A stretch of DNA of 64,000 nucleotides, taken from assembly GCA_021397835.1 (NCBI GenBank), contig JAJFZO010000609.1:10356001-10420000 (forward strand), read 5' to 3'. Source of the DNA: Moringa oleifera. Taxonomy: Eukaryota; Streptophyta; Magnoliopsida; Brassicales; Moringaceae. Positions 16,800-27,014 of the stretch are shown piece after piece. A program made the translations under genes and the position numbers. Every line of letters begins with the position of its first letter. The stretch's first letter is position 1. A model generated the notes under the pieces. That model was not told where the DNA came from and did not search any database. It saw nothing but the letters and a program-made list of their open reading frames with translations.

Positions 16800-19778
16800 T
16801 CACCAAAAATCCTGACATGAGCAAGTGCCACTTTTAAAGTGGTGGAAACAACTGATGTCGCGCACAACTATCTCCCTACTTATGATATCAGATAAAGACT
16901 TCATAACATCATGGCAGTCTCCGCAAATCCGTGTATTTTTGAAAATCCGAATTGGTTTGATGGGTTTGTCGCTGATAAGGGCAAAAGCAAGAGCCAATCT
17001 TTCATTATGATGATAGAGTTGTTCAACTTTTTCTCTGTCAGCGATATTAAGAAGAACATCTTCTGTTTTAGGTACATAGCCTACTGAAATCAGTTTCTCA
17101 AGCAGTCCCTCCAGTTTAATGTAGATTTCCTTCATTTGTGGATGTGAGCCATCTCGAGACATAAATTTGTGAACTTGACCATCAATCTCTATCCAGCTAC
17201 AACCAGGCTCCTTTTTGAGACCTCGACTAGTCATGAGTGCCCTGACCTTTCTGACATCATCCCATCTTCCTTTGGCAGCAAAAATGTTTGAAAGCAATAT
17301 ATAACTGGAATCTGTTTCAGGTCTAAGCTCAAATAGTTTCTCTGCAACCTTTTGACCAAATTCACAATTCCCATGCTTTCTACAAGCTGCAAGAATAGTC
17401 TCCAAGATCAAGGAATTAGGAGTTAGGTCCATTTCCTTGATAAAGCTTTCAATCTCAGTAAATCTGCCAGCCCGACCAAGAATGTCAACCATACAAGCAT
17501 AGAGCTCAACTGTAGGAGTTATCCCGTAAAGTTTCTGCAGTGAAATGAAATGCCTTCTCCCTTCCTCAACCAAACCCCTGTAGCTACATGCAGCAAGAAC
17601 TCCAATGAAAGTGACTTCATCCGGCATAATGCCTTCATCTAACATCATCCTAAAAGCTTGTAGAACCTTCTCTCCCTGCCCATATTTAGAGTATAAATAT
17701 ATCACTGTATTCCACAAGACTTTATCCCGTGATACAGAAACTTCAAACACGGCCTCAGCATCTTCTATGCACCCACATTTCCCATACATATCAACAAGTG
17801 CACCGCAGACATACACATCAGCCAAATGTCCAGCCTTAATTGCCATAGAATGGAGCAGCCGCCCGTTTTCCATGGTTGCCATGTGGGCACAGCTCTTCAA
17901 ACAGCTGGTGAGAGTGAATTCATTAGGCTTTACACCTTCTCTTTGCATCTGACTGAAGCATTTAAGAGTCCTCTCCACTTGCTCACTTTGTGCATAGATT
18001 CTAATGATGACTGTCCAAGCAAAAAGATCTCTTCTGATCAATCTATTGAAGCCTAAAATTGCATCTTCCAAGCATCCACATTTTGCATACATGTCAATTA
18101 GAGTTGTTTGAACAAAGTTGTCAGTATCAAGGCAGTTTTTTATAATATGAGTGTGGACTTGCTTCCCAAAACCTACATTCAAGAGGTTAGAACAAGATCT
18201 TAAGATGCTGATGAATGTGCACATGTTGGGCTCAAACCCTGAAACAAGCATCTGGAAGAAGATTCTTGGCCCTTGATCACAAATTTCATGGTCATCAGAT
18301 GAAGATAAAAGAGCATTCCACGAAACTGAATCCCAATCAGTCATTGCCTCAAACACCAGTTCACCATCTTGCACACACCCATTTTTCATGTACATTGTGA
18401 CCAGGGCATTGCCAATTAAATTATCAGATTCAAAACCATGTTTATAAACACAGGCATGGATACTTTTTCCATAAGGAAGGTCACCCAGATCAGTTGCAGT
18501 GCTAACTAGACTTGCAAGGGTAAACTGATTTGGTCTGACAACTGTGTGTCTCATCAGGTTAAACAGCCTAGCTACTTCTTGTCTCTGCTCTTGCTGATCA
18601 AGGCATGCAATGATTGAACTCCAGGCCACTACATCAGGATGTTTAATCTTGTTGAATACTTTCATTGCCTCGTTTGCCAACCCACCCTTGGAGTACATAT
18701 CAACAAGACAACAACTTAGAAATTCATCATGCTCACAACCCACTTTAATTGCCAAAGAATGCACAACCTGGCCTTCTCTCACATATCCAGAGTTTGTGCA
18801 GCCTTTCAGGACAGTGGACAAAGTGAACTTGCTGAACTTCGTTTCAGATTCATTCATCCCACAGAACAATTTGAAAACCTTCTTTACATCACCAATCTCA
18901 GCAAAACCATTAAGCAACGCGTTCCATGACACAGCATTTTGCTGAGGCATGCCAAGAAACAATCTATATGCAAGTTCCATTTCCCCACATTTTGCATAAA
19001 GGTCAACAAGAGTGGACCCCACAAACAAATCCAATAAAAACCCAAGTTTTACTGCTGCGCAATGAACCTGTTTACCGAACTCCAAATCCAAGCACATAGA
19101 ACAAGCTTTCAAACCAGTTGCTATGGTAAACTCATTGGGCCTTAGACCTTCTCTGTGCATAACACTAAGGAAATTAATACCGTCATTGCCATATCCTTCA
19201 GCCACAAACCCGGTAATCAGTGTCGTCCAAGACACAACATTTCTTTCGGGCATTACCTCGAGCACTCTCCTTGCATACACTAGGCTCTTACATTTTGCGT
19301 AAACGTTAATCAAAGAAACCCACAAATGAGAATCTAATTCTATTTCTTTCCTGATCAGATGCCCATGAATCGCCCTTCCCTCACCAAGAGACCCTCTTGG
19401 GACACAATCGTGCAGCAACCGTGAATATCTCCTCAACCTCTCCTTACTCCCTGAGTTCACAGGTCTTCGTCTCATATTATACCTATTCGGACCAGAGACC
19501 CATCTGGGAATCTTCTCAAACTCTTCTTGACGAGCATCATCGGGAGCCGGAGCACTTGCAAGGTCATCTCTATCGAGGATATTGACTGCACAAGACCAAT
19601 ACTTGGATCGAGTAATGAACGATAGTGATGGCAAACTGGCACGAGGCTTCTCAGGAAACTGAAGTGAGGGAGTACTGGGTATTGAGTGACGAGGCAACCA
19701 GAGGCCTAGAAAACCAAAACCAGAAAAAGGGCTACGCATATTCAAGGAAATGAAGTCATATCTCATTGACGAACCCAT
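16800..19778 (-). CDS. DYW-type PPR protein (organelle RNA editing), intact
   Basis: Intronless, 992 aa, the expected structure for plant PLS-class PPR proteins. The ATG at 19778 is the first in frame; the open frame extends upstream only through a TTG. A Ser/Arg-rich N-terminus of about 90 residues could be an organelle transit peptide. It is followed by long arrays of about 31-36-residue PPR motifs (recurring LxNVYAKCG/LVDMYGKCG and VSWNALLxG), then E/E+ motifs and a C-terminal DYW deaminase domain. The zinc and catalytic signature is present: HHNERLA (HxE) and CGDCH (CxxC). The terminal tripeptide is DFW instead of DYW. Family knowledge: such proteins specify and perform C-to-U editing in mitochondria or plastids; the target site cannot be read here. 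A decayed tandem copy lies at 21504-24034. Confidence 0.95.
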   Translation of the reverse strand: MGSSMRYDFISLNMRSPFSGFGFLGLWLPRHSIPSTPSLQFPEKPRASLPSLSFITRSKYWSCAVNILDRDDLASAPAPDDARQEEFEKIPRWVSGPNRYNMRRRPVNSGSKERLRRYSRLLHDCVPRGSLGEGRAIHGHLIRKEIELDSHLWVSLINVYAKCKSLVYARRVLEVMPERNVVSWTTLITGFVAEGYGNDGINFLSVMHREGLRPNEFTIATGLKACSMCLDLEFGKQVHCAAVKLGFLLDLFVGSTLVDLYAKCGEMELAYRLFLGMPQQNAVSWNALLNGFAEIGDVKKVFKLFCGMNESETKFSKFTLSTVLKGCTNSGYVREGQVVHSLAIKVGCEHDEFLSCCLVDMYSKGGLANEAMKVFNKIKHPDVVAWSSIIACLDQQEQRQEVARLFNLMRHTVVRPNQFTLASLVSTATDLGDLPYGKSIHACVYKHGFESDNLIGNALVTMYMKNGCVQDGELVFEAMTDWDSVSWNALLSSSDDHEICDQGPRIFFQMLVSGFEPNMCTFISILRSCSNLLNVGFGKQVHTHIIKNCLDTDNFVQTTLIDMYAKCGCLEDAILGFNRLIRRDLFAWTVIIRIYAQSEQVERTLKCFSQMQREGVKPNEFTLTSCLKSCAHMATMENGRLLHSMAIKAGHLADVYVCGALVDMYGKCGCIEDAEAVFEVSVSRDKVLWNTVIYLYSKYGQGEKVLQAFRMMLDEGIMPDEVTFIGVLAACSYRGLVEEGRRHFISLQKLYGITPTVELYACMVDILGRAGRFTEIESFIKEMDLTPNSLILETILAACRKHGNCEFGQKVAEKLFELRPETDSSYILLSNIFAAKGRWDDVRKVRALMTSRGLKKEPGCSWIEIDGQVHKFMSRDGSHPQMKEIYIKLEGLLEKLISVGYVPKTEDVLLNIADREKVEQLYHHNERLALAFALISDKPIKPIRIFKNTRICGDCHDVMKSLSDIISREIVVRDISCFHHFKSGTCSCQDFW

Positions 19779-21503
19779 AGCTTCCAATAAGAAACCATTT
19801 TCAGGCACCAAAATAACACGGATTGCGCACAGTTCAAGTTACAAACAAGGAACAGGTTCACCAAGACGACCGAGGAAGCCGATAAAGATAATTTGGTCCG
19901 AACATCTTTGTTGAGTTGTAAAAACTTTTTCCCTGACTCAATTTGAACCCAAAAATTAACCAGCAATACAAATTTTCAAAAGGTTTCTCAATTTTCATCA
20001 TGGATTTCATTTAGCTGGAGGCGCCCACCAAGGCATTGTATAAGAGATGAAAGGAAGTTACTCTTGTTTAAACTACAAAATATTTACCCACTGCTACCTT
20101 GAACCTACTATATTGTAAATATTCTCACCAATTGAAGCAAAATATACACTATCACTGAAATCACAGTAGATTTGAAGCATCTAAAGTTTTAATTAAAATG
20201 ACGTAAACTAAATGTGAAATACTAAAATTAATGAATTTTATAAAAAACGAAAAATACAAAATAAATTCAACTAAAATTCTTTTAAATTACAAAATAAAAA
20301 ATATTTTTTATTTAAAATATTAACCTTATTTTATTGCAAAATTATTTGACCAATTAATGCTTCAGATGAAATAGTAAAGTCCTTCATCAAAATTATTAAA
20401 ACATCGAAGCAAAAAGTTATGGTTAATATAATGTGATATTTTTTTAATTTTTTAAATAATTTTAAAAATATATTTTAGATAAATAATTTAATATGCATAT
20501 TATTATTATAAAAAAATTATATTACTAAAAAATACTTAATCAAAAATTTAAAATAAAATTAATATTTAATATATAATTTTAATTTATTTAAATATTATTT
20601 ATTAATAATTATTATTTAAATATTATCAAAATAATATTTATAATACCAATTTAGTACAGATGTATTGAAGATGAAAAAATTTGATTTTGAAATATTATAA
20701 AAAGTATTTTTAAATACTAAAATGATGTTAAATTTAGTATTTAAAGTTAAAAGATGGTCTTGATGTCTTTGATCCCAGAAGACTGGCACAAAGGGGAAAG
20801 GAAGTTCAGAGGGATAGAAAACTGTCATGGATTGTATATGTTCTTATGTAATCATTCACAGCTTAGAAAGAGAAAACTGGTTTAGATATTGAACTTCATC
20901 ATCTGTCACTCATTGACATTCTATGTCAACCTATCATGTCTACTCAGTAACGTGAGCCATCCTCATAAGAAAAGCCAATATTGTCTCCTCATGGAACCTT
21001 AAATATCAGATTTCACACTACCCAAATCAAGATATTTCCAGTTAAATCTTGTAGGACTCAGCTTCCTGTCATCTGTGTCCATAGTATATAATTTGCAGCC
21101 ATTATGACAACTTATGTGATGAGCCAAAGAGGCAATTCCTAATAGAGTATGGATCATGCCGTATGCCTCACCATTTTCAGCTTCTGTGTTGGCCTTCTGA
21201 TTACCCTTACCTCATCCAGGATGTTATTCGCTTCTACCATCATCATCTGTCTTTTCTCAAGTCCAACATGGAATTATCGAGTTGCTGCCTCTATGAGGAG
21301 AACGAGCTTGGCAAGGGCATCAGAAGAATCCTACAGACCAAAGAACATCCCATCATGGTCATTCTTAAGTCATCTTGATCTTGTTACCTTTTGAATGAGC
21401 CCTCAGTCATGCAGTAACTTCAGAAGAAATTCTATGCTCCATTCACACAACTGGATTTTCATAAGAACATCTGCAATCAGGTCGTCTGAACTGTCTCAAT
21501 ATC
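19779..21503. other. AT-rich spacer upstream of the PPR gene
   Basis: Very A/T-rich from about 20200 to 20750, with no coding signal. It separates the intact PPR gene from its decayed copy and holds the promoter of the intact gene. I see no trace of a DYW domain for the decayed copy in 20900-21500. Confidence 0.5.
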
Positions 21504-24034
21504 TCAAGCGGTTCCCCAATTTGCACTATTTCTTGCCAGCTTACCCAACTGTAAACTTTCTTCCTTGGTATGTGGATGTGAGCTATCCTGAGCAAAGAAT
21601 ACATGGGCCTGAGCATCAACCTCTACCCAGCTACACCTAGGTTGCTTTTTAATCCCCCGACTTAACATCATTGCTCTAACCTTCATCACGTCATCCCATT
21701 TTCCAATGGATGCAAAAATGTCAGACAACAATATATAATTATAATCTACTGTAGGTGCAAGTTGAAATAGCCGCTCTGCGGCTTTTTCTCCCAATTTCAC
21801 ATTACCATGCATTTTGCAAGCCCAAAGAATAGTGCCCCAAATTAAGGAATTCTGAGAAAGGCCCCTCTCCTGAATAAATCTTTCAACCTCATCAAACTTA
21901 CCTTCTCGACAAAGCATATTTACCATACAAGCACAGTGTTCAACTGAAGGAGTAATCTCGTGGACCTCACTGAGTGAGTTAAAATGCTTTTTACCTTCTT
22001 CAATCAAACCCATGTGGCTACATGCAGAAAGAACACCAACAAATGCAATCTCATCAGGTGTCACACCTTCATCTAACATAAGTCTAAAGGCTTCAAGGGC
22101 CTTCTTTCCTTGCCATGTTGTGAGTATTCACATATCATTGTGTTCTATGAGACTGTATTCCTTGAAGCCATACCCATAAAAACAGCCTCAGCCTCTTCTA
22201 TGCACCTGCACTTGCCATAAATATCAATGAGCGAACTAGCAACATATAGATGACTTGAGAATCCAGACTTTACTAATAAAGTGTGGAGCTGGCGACCGGT
22301 TTCCAGCATTGTTAAATTGGAGCACCCACTTAAAGTGCTGGATATAGTGAATTCATTGGGCTTCAGACCCTCTCTTCGCATCTGATTGAAGCACTTCACA
22401 GCCTTCTCCCCCTCATCATTTTGTGTGTAACATGTCATGATGGCTGTCCAAGTGAAAAGGTCTCGTTCAATTAATTCACTAAACTACGTCTGCATTTTCC
22501 AAGCACCTGCTTTTGGCGTACATTTCAATGAGAGGAGTTCCCACAAAAACATCATCATGAAAACCACTCTTAATGATATGGGCTTGTACCTGCTCCCCCA
22601 GATCCAAATCTAAGAGGCTAGAAAAAGATCTTACAAAACTGTTAAAAGTGTAAATATCAGGCTTGAAACCATCCTTTAAGCATCTGGCTATAGATTCTTG
22701 GTCCACAATGATACTTCTCATTGTGACTAAATCCAGACAAAAGGGAATTCCATGAAGCCAAATTTTGCGAAGTCACACCCTTAAACACTTTTCACCCATT
22801 TTGAACACATCCAATATACAAGCATGAATGCCTTCACAATACTGCCCCTCACCCAGATCAGCAACACCACCAACAATGTTGGAGAACGTATGCTGATTTG
22901 GTTGTCCACCATTGTGCCTCATTAGGCGGAACATCTCAGCAGCTTCCCAACTCCGGCCTTGCCCACCAAGGCAGTTGATCATCACACTCCATACTTGAAC
23001 GCTGGGAAATCTGATCCTTCCAAATATCTTAAAGGCATCTTCGGCCCAACCGCACTTGGAGTACATGACAGGAAACAAGCAACTTAGAAATTCATCAAGC
23101 TCACACCAATATTAATGACAGCAGAATGCACAACCCGGCCTCCCCTTAGATCTTCTGAATGTGCACAACTCTTGAGGACAGTTGATAAAATGAACTTACT
23201 GCACCTCAATTCTGGTTCACTCATCCCTTGAAACATTTTTAACACCTCCTCTCCATCGCCCACATAAGCATAGCCATTAAGTAATGCATTCCATGACACA
23301 ACATTCTTCTCAGGCATGAAAAAAGAATACTCTACTTGCAAGTTCCATCTCACCACATTTTGCGTAAAGGTTAATAAGGGCAGACCCAACAAATACATTA
23401 GAAAATACCGCAACTTTAATTACCTCCGTATGCAACTGTGTCCCAAAATTCAACTCTATCCACATGGAACAAGCTTTCACGGTAGTCACCAATACATGCC
23501 CATTAGGCCAAACTCCATCCCTTCGCATCTCACAGAAAATATTCATACCATCCCTGCCATATGCTCCAGCTACAAGACCTGCAATCAGTGCAGTCCAGGA
23601 CACAACATCTCGCTCTGGCTCTAAATCGAGTATGTGCCGTGCACATTGAAAACTCCCACATTTAACATTAACATCAATCAATGAATCCCACAGATGTATA
23701 TCCGGGTTAATCCCGTTTCTTATCACATGCCCGTCGACTACCTTCCCCAAAGTTAGGGACCAATTCAAAGCACAATCTCGTATGACCCCAGAAAACAGTC
23801 TCAGTCTCTCGTTTTTCAGTGAACTGCCATCTGCGCTTTGCACTTTGGAAGAGGAACTGTAGCATAATATAATTCATCAGCACATAAAGCAGCATTACAG
23901 GTAGAAGTAAACCGAAAAGAAACAAGAACTGATTTTGAAATCAACTGAGCTTTATTTGGAACTAGAACGAAATGATTCTTCCTTGGGAAAATTCGTAGCA
24001 GAAGACCTCGATAATCAATAGACGGCTTCCCCAT
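21504..24034 (-). pseudogene. Frameshifted PPR pseudogene, tandem paralogue
   Basis: A PPR coding relic spread over at least six minus-strand frames: 23816-24034, 23310-23843, 23084-23413, 22773-23078, 22479-22721, 22145-22438, 21504-22079. Order and content follow the intact neighbour (for example MYSKCGWAEDAFKIF here against MYSKGGLANEAMKVF there, and RLMRHNGGQPNQ against NLMRHTVVRPNQ). The final frame runs through E-type motifs and a CSWVEV box, then stops; the DYW deaminase domain is missing. Many frame changes cannot be explained by introns in an intronless family. Best reading: an old tandem duplicate that lost function. A rare short transcript cannot be excluded. Confidence 0.9.
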
Positions 24035-24279
24035 TGCTAACCCATCACGTCAAAACCAACTAAACTTCACCCTGGATCATTTTCCAGCAAAATAGCAGTG
24101 GAAGGTTTTAAGTTGAAATTCTGTAGAATAAACTGAAAAGAGAATCTGAAAACGAGAGAAGACGGCACATGACGGCATCAGGCGACATCGAAGTTGACTG
24201 AAAGTGGACGGGTGGTAAACGGTGCGTTTTATCTTGTGATGCCATCGTATACTTGTTATCTTTCAGTGCACCCAAACGT

Positions 24280-24885
24280 CAACAGCCTCAGCCTCCTCCG
24301 CCATCGACCCTAAACTCACCACCGAGGAAAAAGACCTCTCTCTCTTAGTCTCTCCGTCTTCCCTGAGAACTCCGCCTCCTCTTCCTCCTCAACCATTGCG
24401 GGGTGGAGAGCCGTAAGCTCACTCCTAAAGCGGAGAGATCCGAAATCCAAGACGCAAACACCCCGATTCCTAGAGCAAGATGAATGCATTTAGCTCATGG
24501 TCACCTTCAAGAAAATCCAAGGCTCCTCTGGAGTTGTCCCTCGTTATCGATGATCGCTTCAAGTCCCAACTCACTAAAGATGCAATCAAAGAGAAGATCA
24601 AAGCTGATAACATACCAATTAGCGAAGTACTCAAGCTGTCAAAGGTAAAGACCGATCCTCGCCCCTTTGAAACGAAAAGAAGTACTCTGATTCTCATGAT
24701 ACCCGGCGAGAGGGTGATTCCGCTTTCGCCTTGATTACCAGGGAAGCAATTCTTCAAGAAGAAGAAGACTATGGTGCCTCCATAGACTTGGAGCACAAGA
24801 ACTGGAACGAGCAGATTGAGGACATTATTGGGAAACTCTTCTGCAGAGCCAAAACCATTACCATCTTCAACTTGAAAAACTGTTA
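24280..24885 (+). pseudogene. Small decayed coding relic, family not recognised
   Basis: Protein-like sequence with at least two to three frame changes. A Pro-rich opening lies near 24300-24410. Then come frame 24480-24734 (KAPLELSLVIDDRFKSQLTK, IKADNIPISEV) and, shifted by one base near 24675, a frame ending at 24885 (TREAILQEEEDYGASIDLEH, then NEQIEDIIGKLF). Composition and codon texture are coding-like and contrast with the AT-rich DNA downstream, but the frame is broken. A first exon with an unannotated donor (AAAG followed by GTAAAG near 24645) is an alternative. I do not recognise the family. Confidence 0.5.
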
Positions 24886-26600
24886 AATCGGATTGTGGAA
24901 TTAGTGTCCACATCACAGTGAATCTCATAATTATTTTTTAAAAAGTTAATTTTAATGTCACCAAAGTTTGTTTGGTGATGATCTTATTTTGATCGGCATA
25001 CTGCTTATTTTCAAAACATTAATTTTCTTATAATTTTAAATATATTTATTTTTTATAATTATAAAATAAATTTATTACTGTGAAAACTTGCATAGAATGA
25101 AAATCTTATATTGATATGTTAAGTTGATGAAATGAGTCTTACATAATATAAAATTCAAAAACTAAACTATAGCTTAATATTTAATAAAAAAAACTGTAAG
25201 AATTTTTGTGAAGACTGTAATTTTTAAATTTTATATATTTTAAAATTATAAAAATTTTAAAATAAATGTTATTTTAAATTTGAATTTTTACACTCCATTT
25301 TTAATCAAAATTCCTCTTTTTAAAACGTTCTCATATAATTTTTTATTTATTAATTTTATTTAAATTAAATATTAATAAAAATTGCAAAAATTAATAATAT
25401 TTTTATTATTAAAATAATTTTAAAAATTAAATAAATAAATTTTAAATTTTATTTTAATTTTATCTCTTAAATTTAAATAAATTTCTACTAATTATCTGTT
25501 TTTTATGAATTTTTAAAATTTTTAACAATATACTTTTTAAATTTTTTTAAGTACTCAAAAAATTTTAAATTTTTTTCTGTTGGTACTTAAAATATTTATT
25601 TATATTTCTCAAATATTTTATGTCAAAAATCAATATAAAATATCTCAAATTTAAATATTTTAATTTTTAAATTATTTAATAAAATTTAATTTGATTTAAA
25701 TTGATAAATTAGAACTTGTTTGGAGATCTTGTCAAAGTTAATATTTAGTTGAAGAGAGAAAAAAATCAAAATTTTAAATAATATTTATTCAAAAATTTAC
25801 TGTATAAATAAGTTAAAAATAAATAATAACTATAACAAATATATTTAATATTTTATTTGTGATAATTATTTAAAATTAAATATTAATTATGTTAACATTT
25901 GAAAATAATAAAAAATAATTAAATTTATTTATTTTTATTAATATAATAAATCATAAAAATTATTAAAAATTCTAACACAAATCATGTCTATAAAGGATCT
26001 TAATTTTAGTTTTCTTCTCAGCACGAAGCCCCTGCTTGAGCCTCTGTTTAATGCATTACTTTTTTTTTCTTAGTGAATCAATTTTTTGCCTGATGATTTA
26101 TTGATTGATTTTTGTTTTTTAAAATTTTGAATTAAAAGTTCATTGATTTATATTTTGCTGCTTAAAACGAGGCAATTTAATTAATGCACGTGCAGTTATC
26201 ACAAGCCAGTGCTTGTAATCAGAGTTGTTGTCAATATACTTGCTTGCCAAATGAAGCTCGGCATCCACTGTCGCCATCCTTTCTAGCTGTCTTGGCCAAA
26301 CCAGACACTATTAAAAATAAAATAAAAACAAAATAAAATAAAAAAACACATAAATAAATAAATATTGAAAAGTATAAATGATTGATCACTTTGAGATGTA
26401 TGACAATTGTAAAAACCAACAAAGTTATAACTTTCACGGGCCCACATGTCTCGATGGGGCCCACCACAATGACGGATCCGATGGGGATTCACTCATTTTG
26501 CGGGACCCATGGGTCCACTGCCCACTAACAATCATTTTTCTTTAGTCAAACACCGAGAAAATCATTACCCGTTTCAGTCAGGAAAGCTTAACCCGCAAAA
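24886..26600. other. AT-rich intergenic DNA
   Basis: About 1.7 kb of very A/T-rich sequence, especially 24920-26000, with no long open frame and no recognisable transposon protein. Possibly ancient decayed repeat or matrix-attachment-like DNA; neither can be shown. Confidence 0.5.
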
Positions 26601-26622
26601 CGCGCACTTTTATCCGGTTAGT

Positions 26623-26634
26623 GGAACGACGTCG
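26623..26634. promoter_or_regulatory. 12-bp perfect palindrome AACGACGTCGTT
   Basis: The palindrome contains GACGTC, the core of C-box type bZIP sites, about 390 bases upstream of the NDL start codon. Its role as a bZIP site is inference from the motif. Confidence 0.35.
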
Positions 26635-26849
26635 TTACTGAAGGATAACAATTGACGGCGTCACGGTGTTAGCTTTGTGGATTTGACAGCGAGTTAAAAA
26701 GAGTTTGACAGGTTCTGTTGGTACGGGAGGGTCTCAAAGGCTTCGATGGAGGGCAGCCGTAGGTTACCATTGTTTCTCTTTTGGTCAATAGCCATAGATA
26801 GCTTGTTTTTGACAGTTCAAAAGGAGAAAGAAAAAACAAACTCCTTTAG

Positions 26850-26850
<1 letters not shown>

Positions 26851-26876
<26 letters not shown>
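26851..26876. repeat. (GA)n microsatellite in NDL promoter/5' region
   Basis: An uninterrupted AG dinucleotide run of about 13 units, about 30 bases upstream of a TATATAAG box. GA tracts near plant start sites can bind BBR/BPC GAGA factors (family knowledge). Confidence 0.9.
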
Positions 26877-26881
<5 letters not shown>

Positions 26882-26907
26882 ATTTGCAGAGAGAAAGGAC
26901 GCCTTGG

Positions 26908-26915
26908 TATATAAG
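26908..26915 (+). promoter_or_regulatory. TATA box candidate (TATATAAG) of NDL gene
   Basis: Good match to the plant TATA consensus, about 100 bases before the ATG at 27015, leaving room for a short 5' UTR. Confidence 0.5.
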
Positions 26916-27014
26916 CGAGCAAAAGGCTTTATTTCACGGAGGAGAGAGGGAGGAAGAGATTTCCCGGCGAGGGGGATAAGGGCTTCCTTTCTTCAGATAT
27001 CCAGAACCGCGGCC

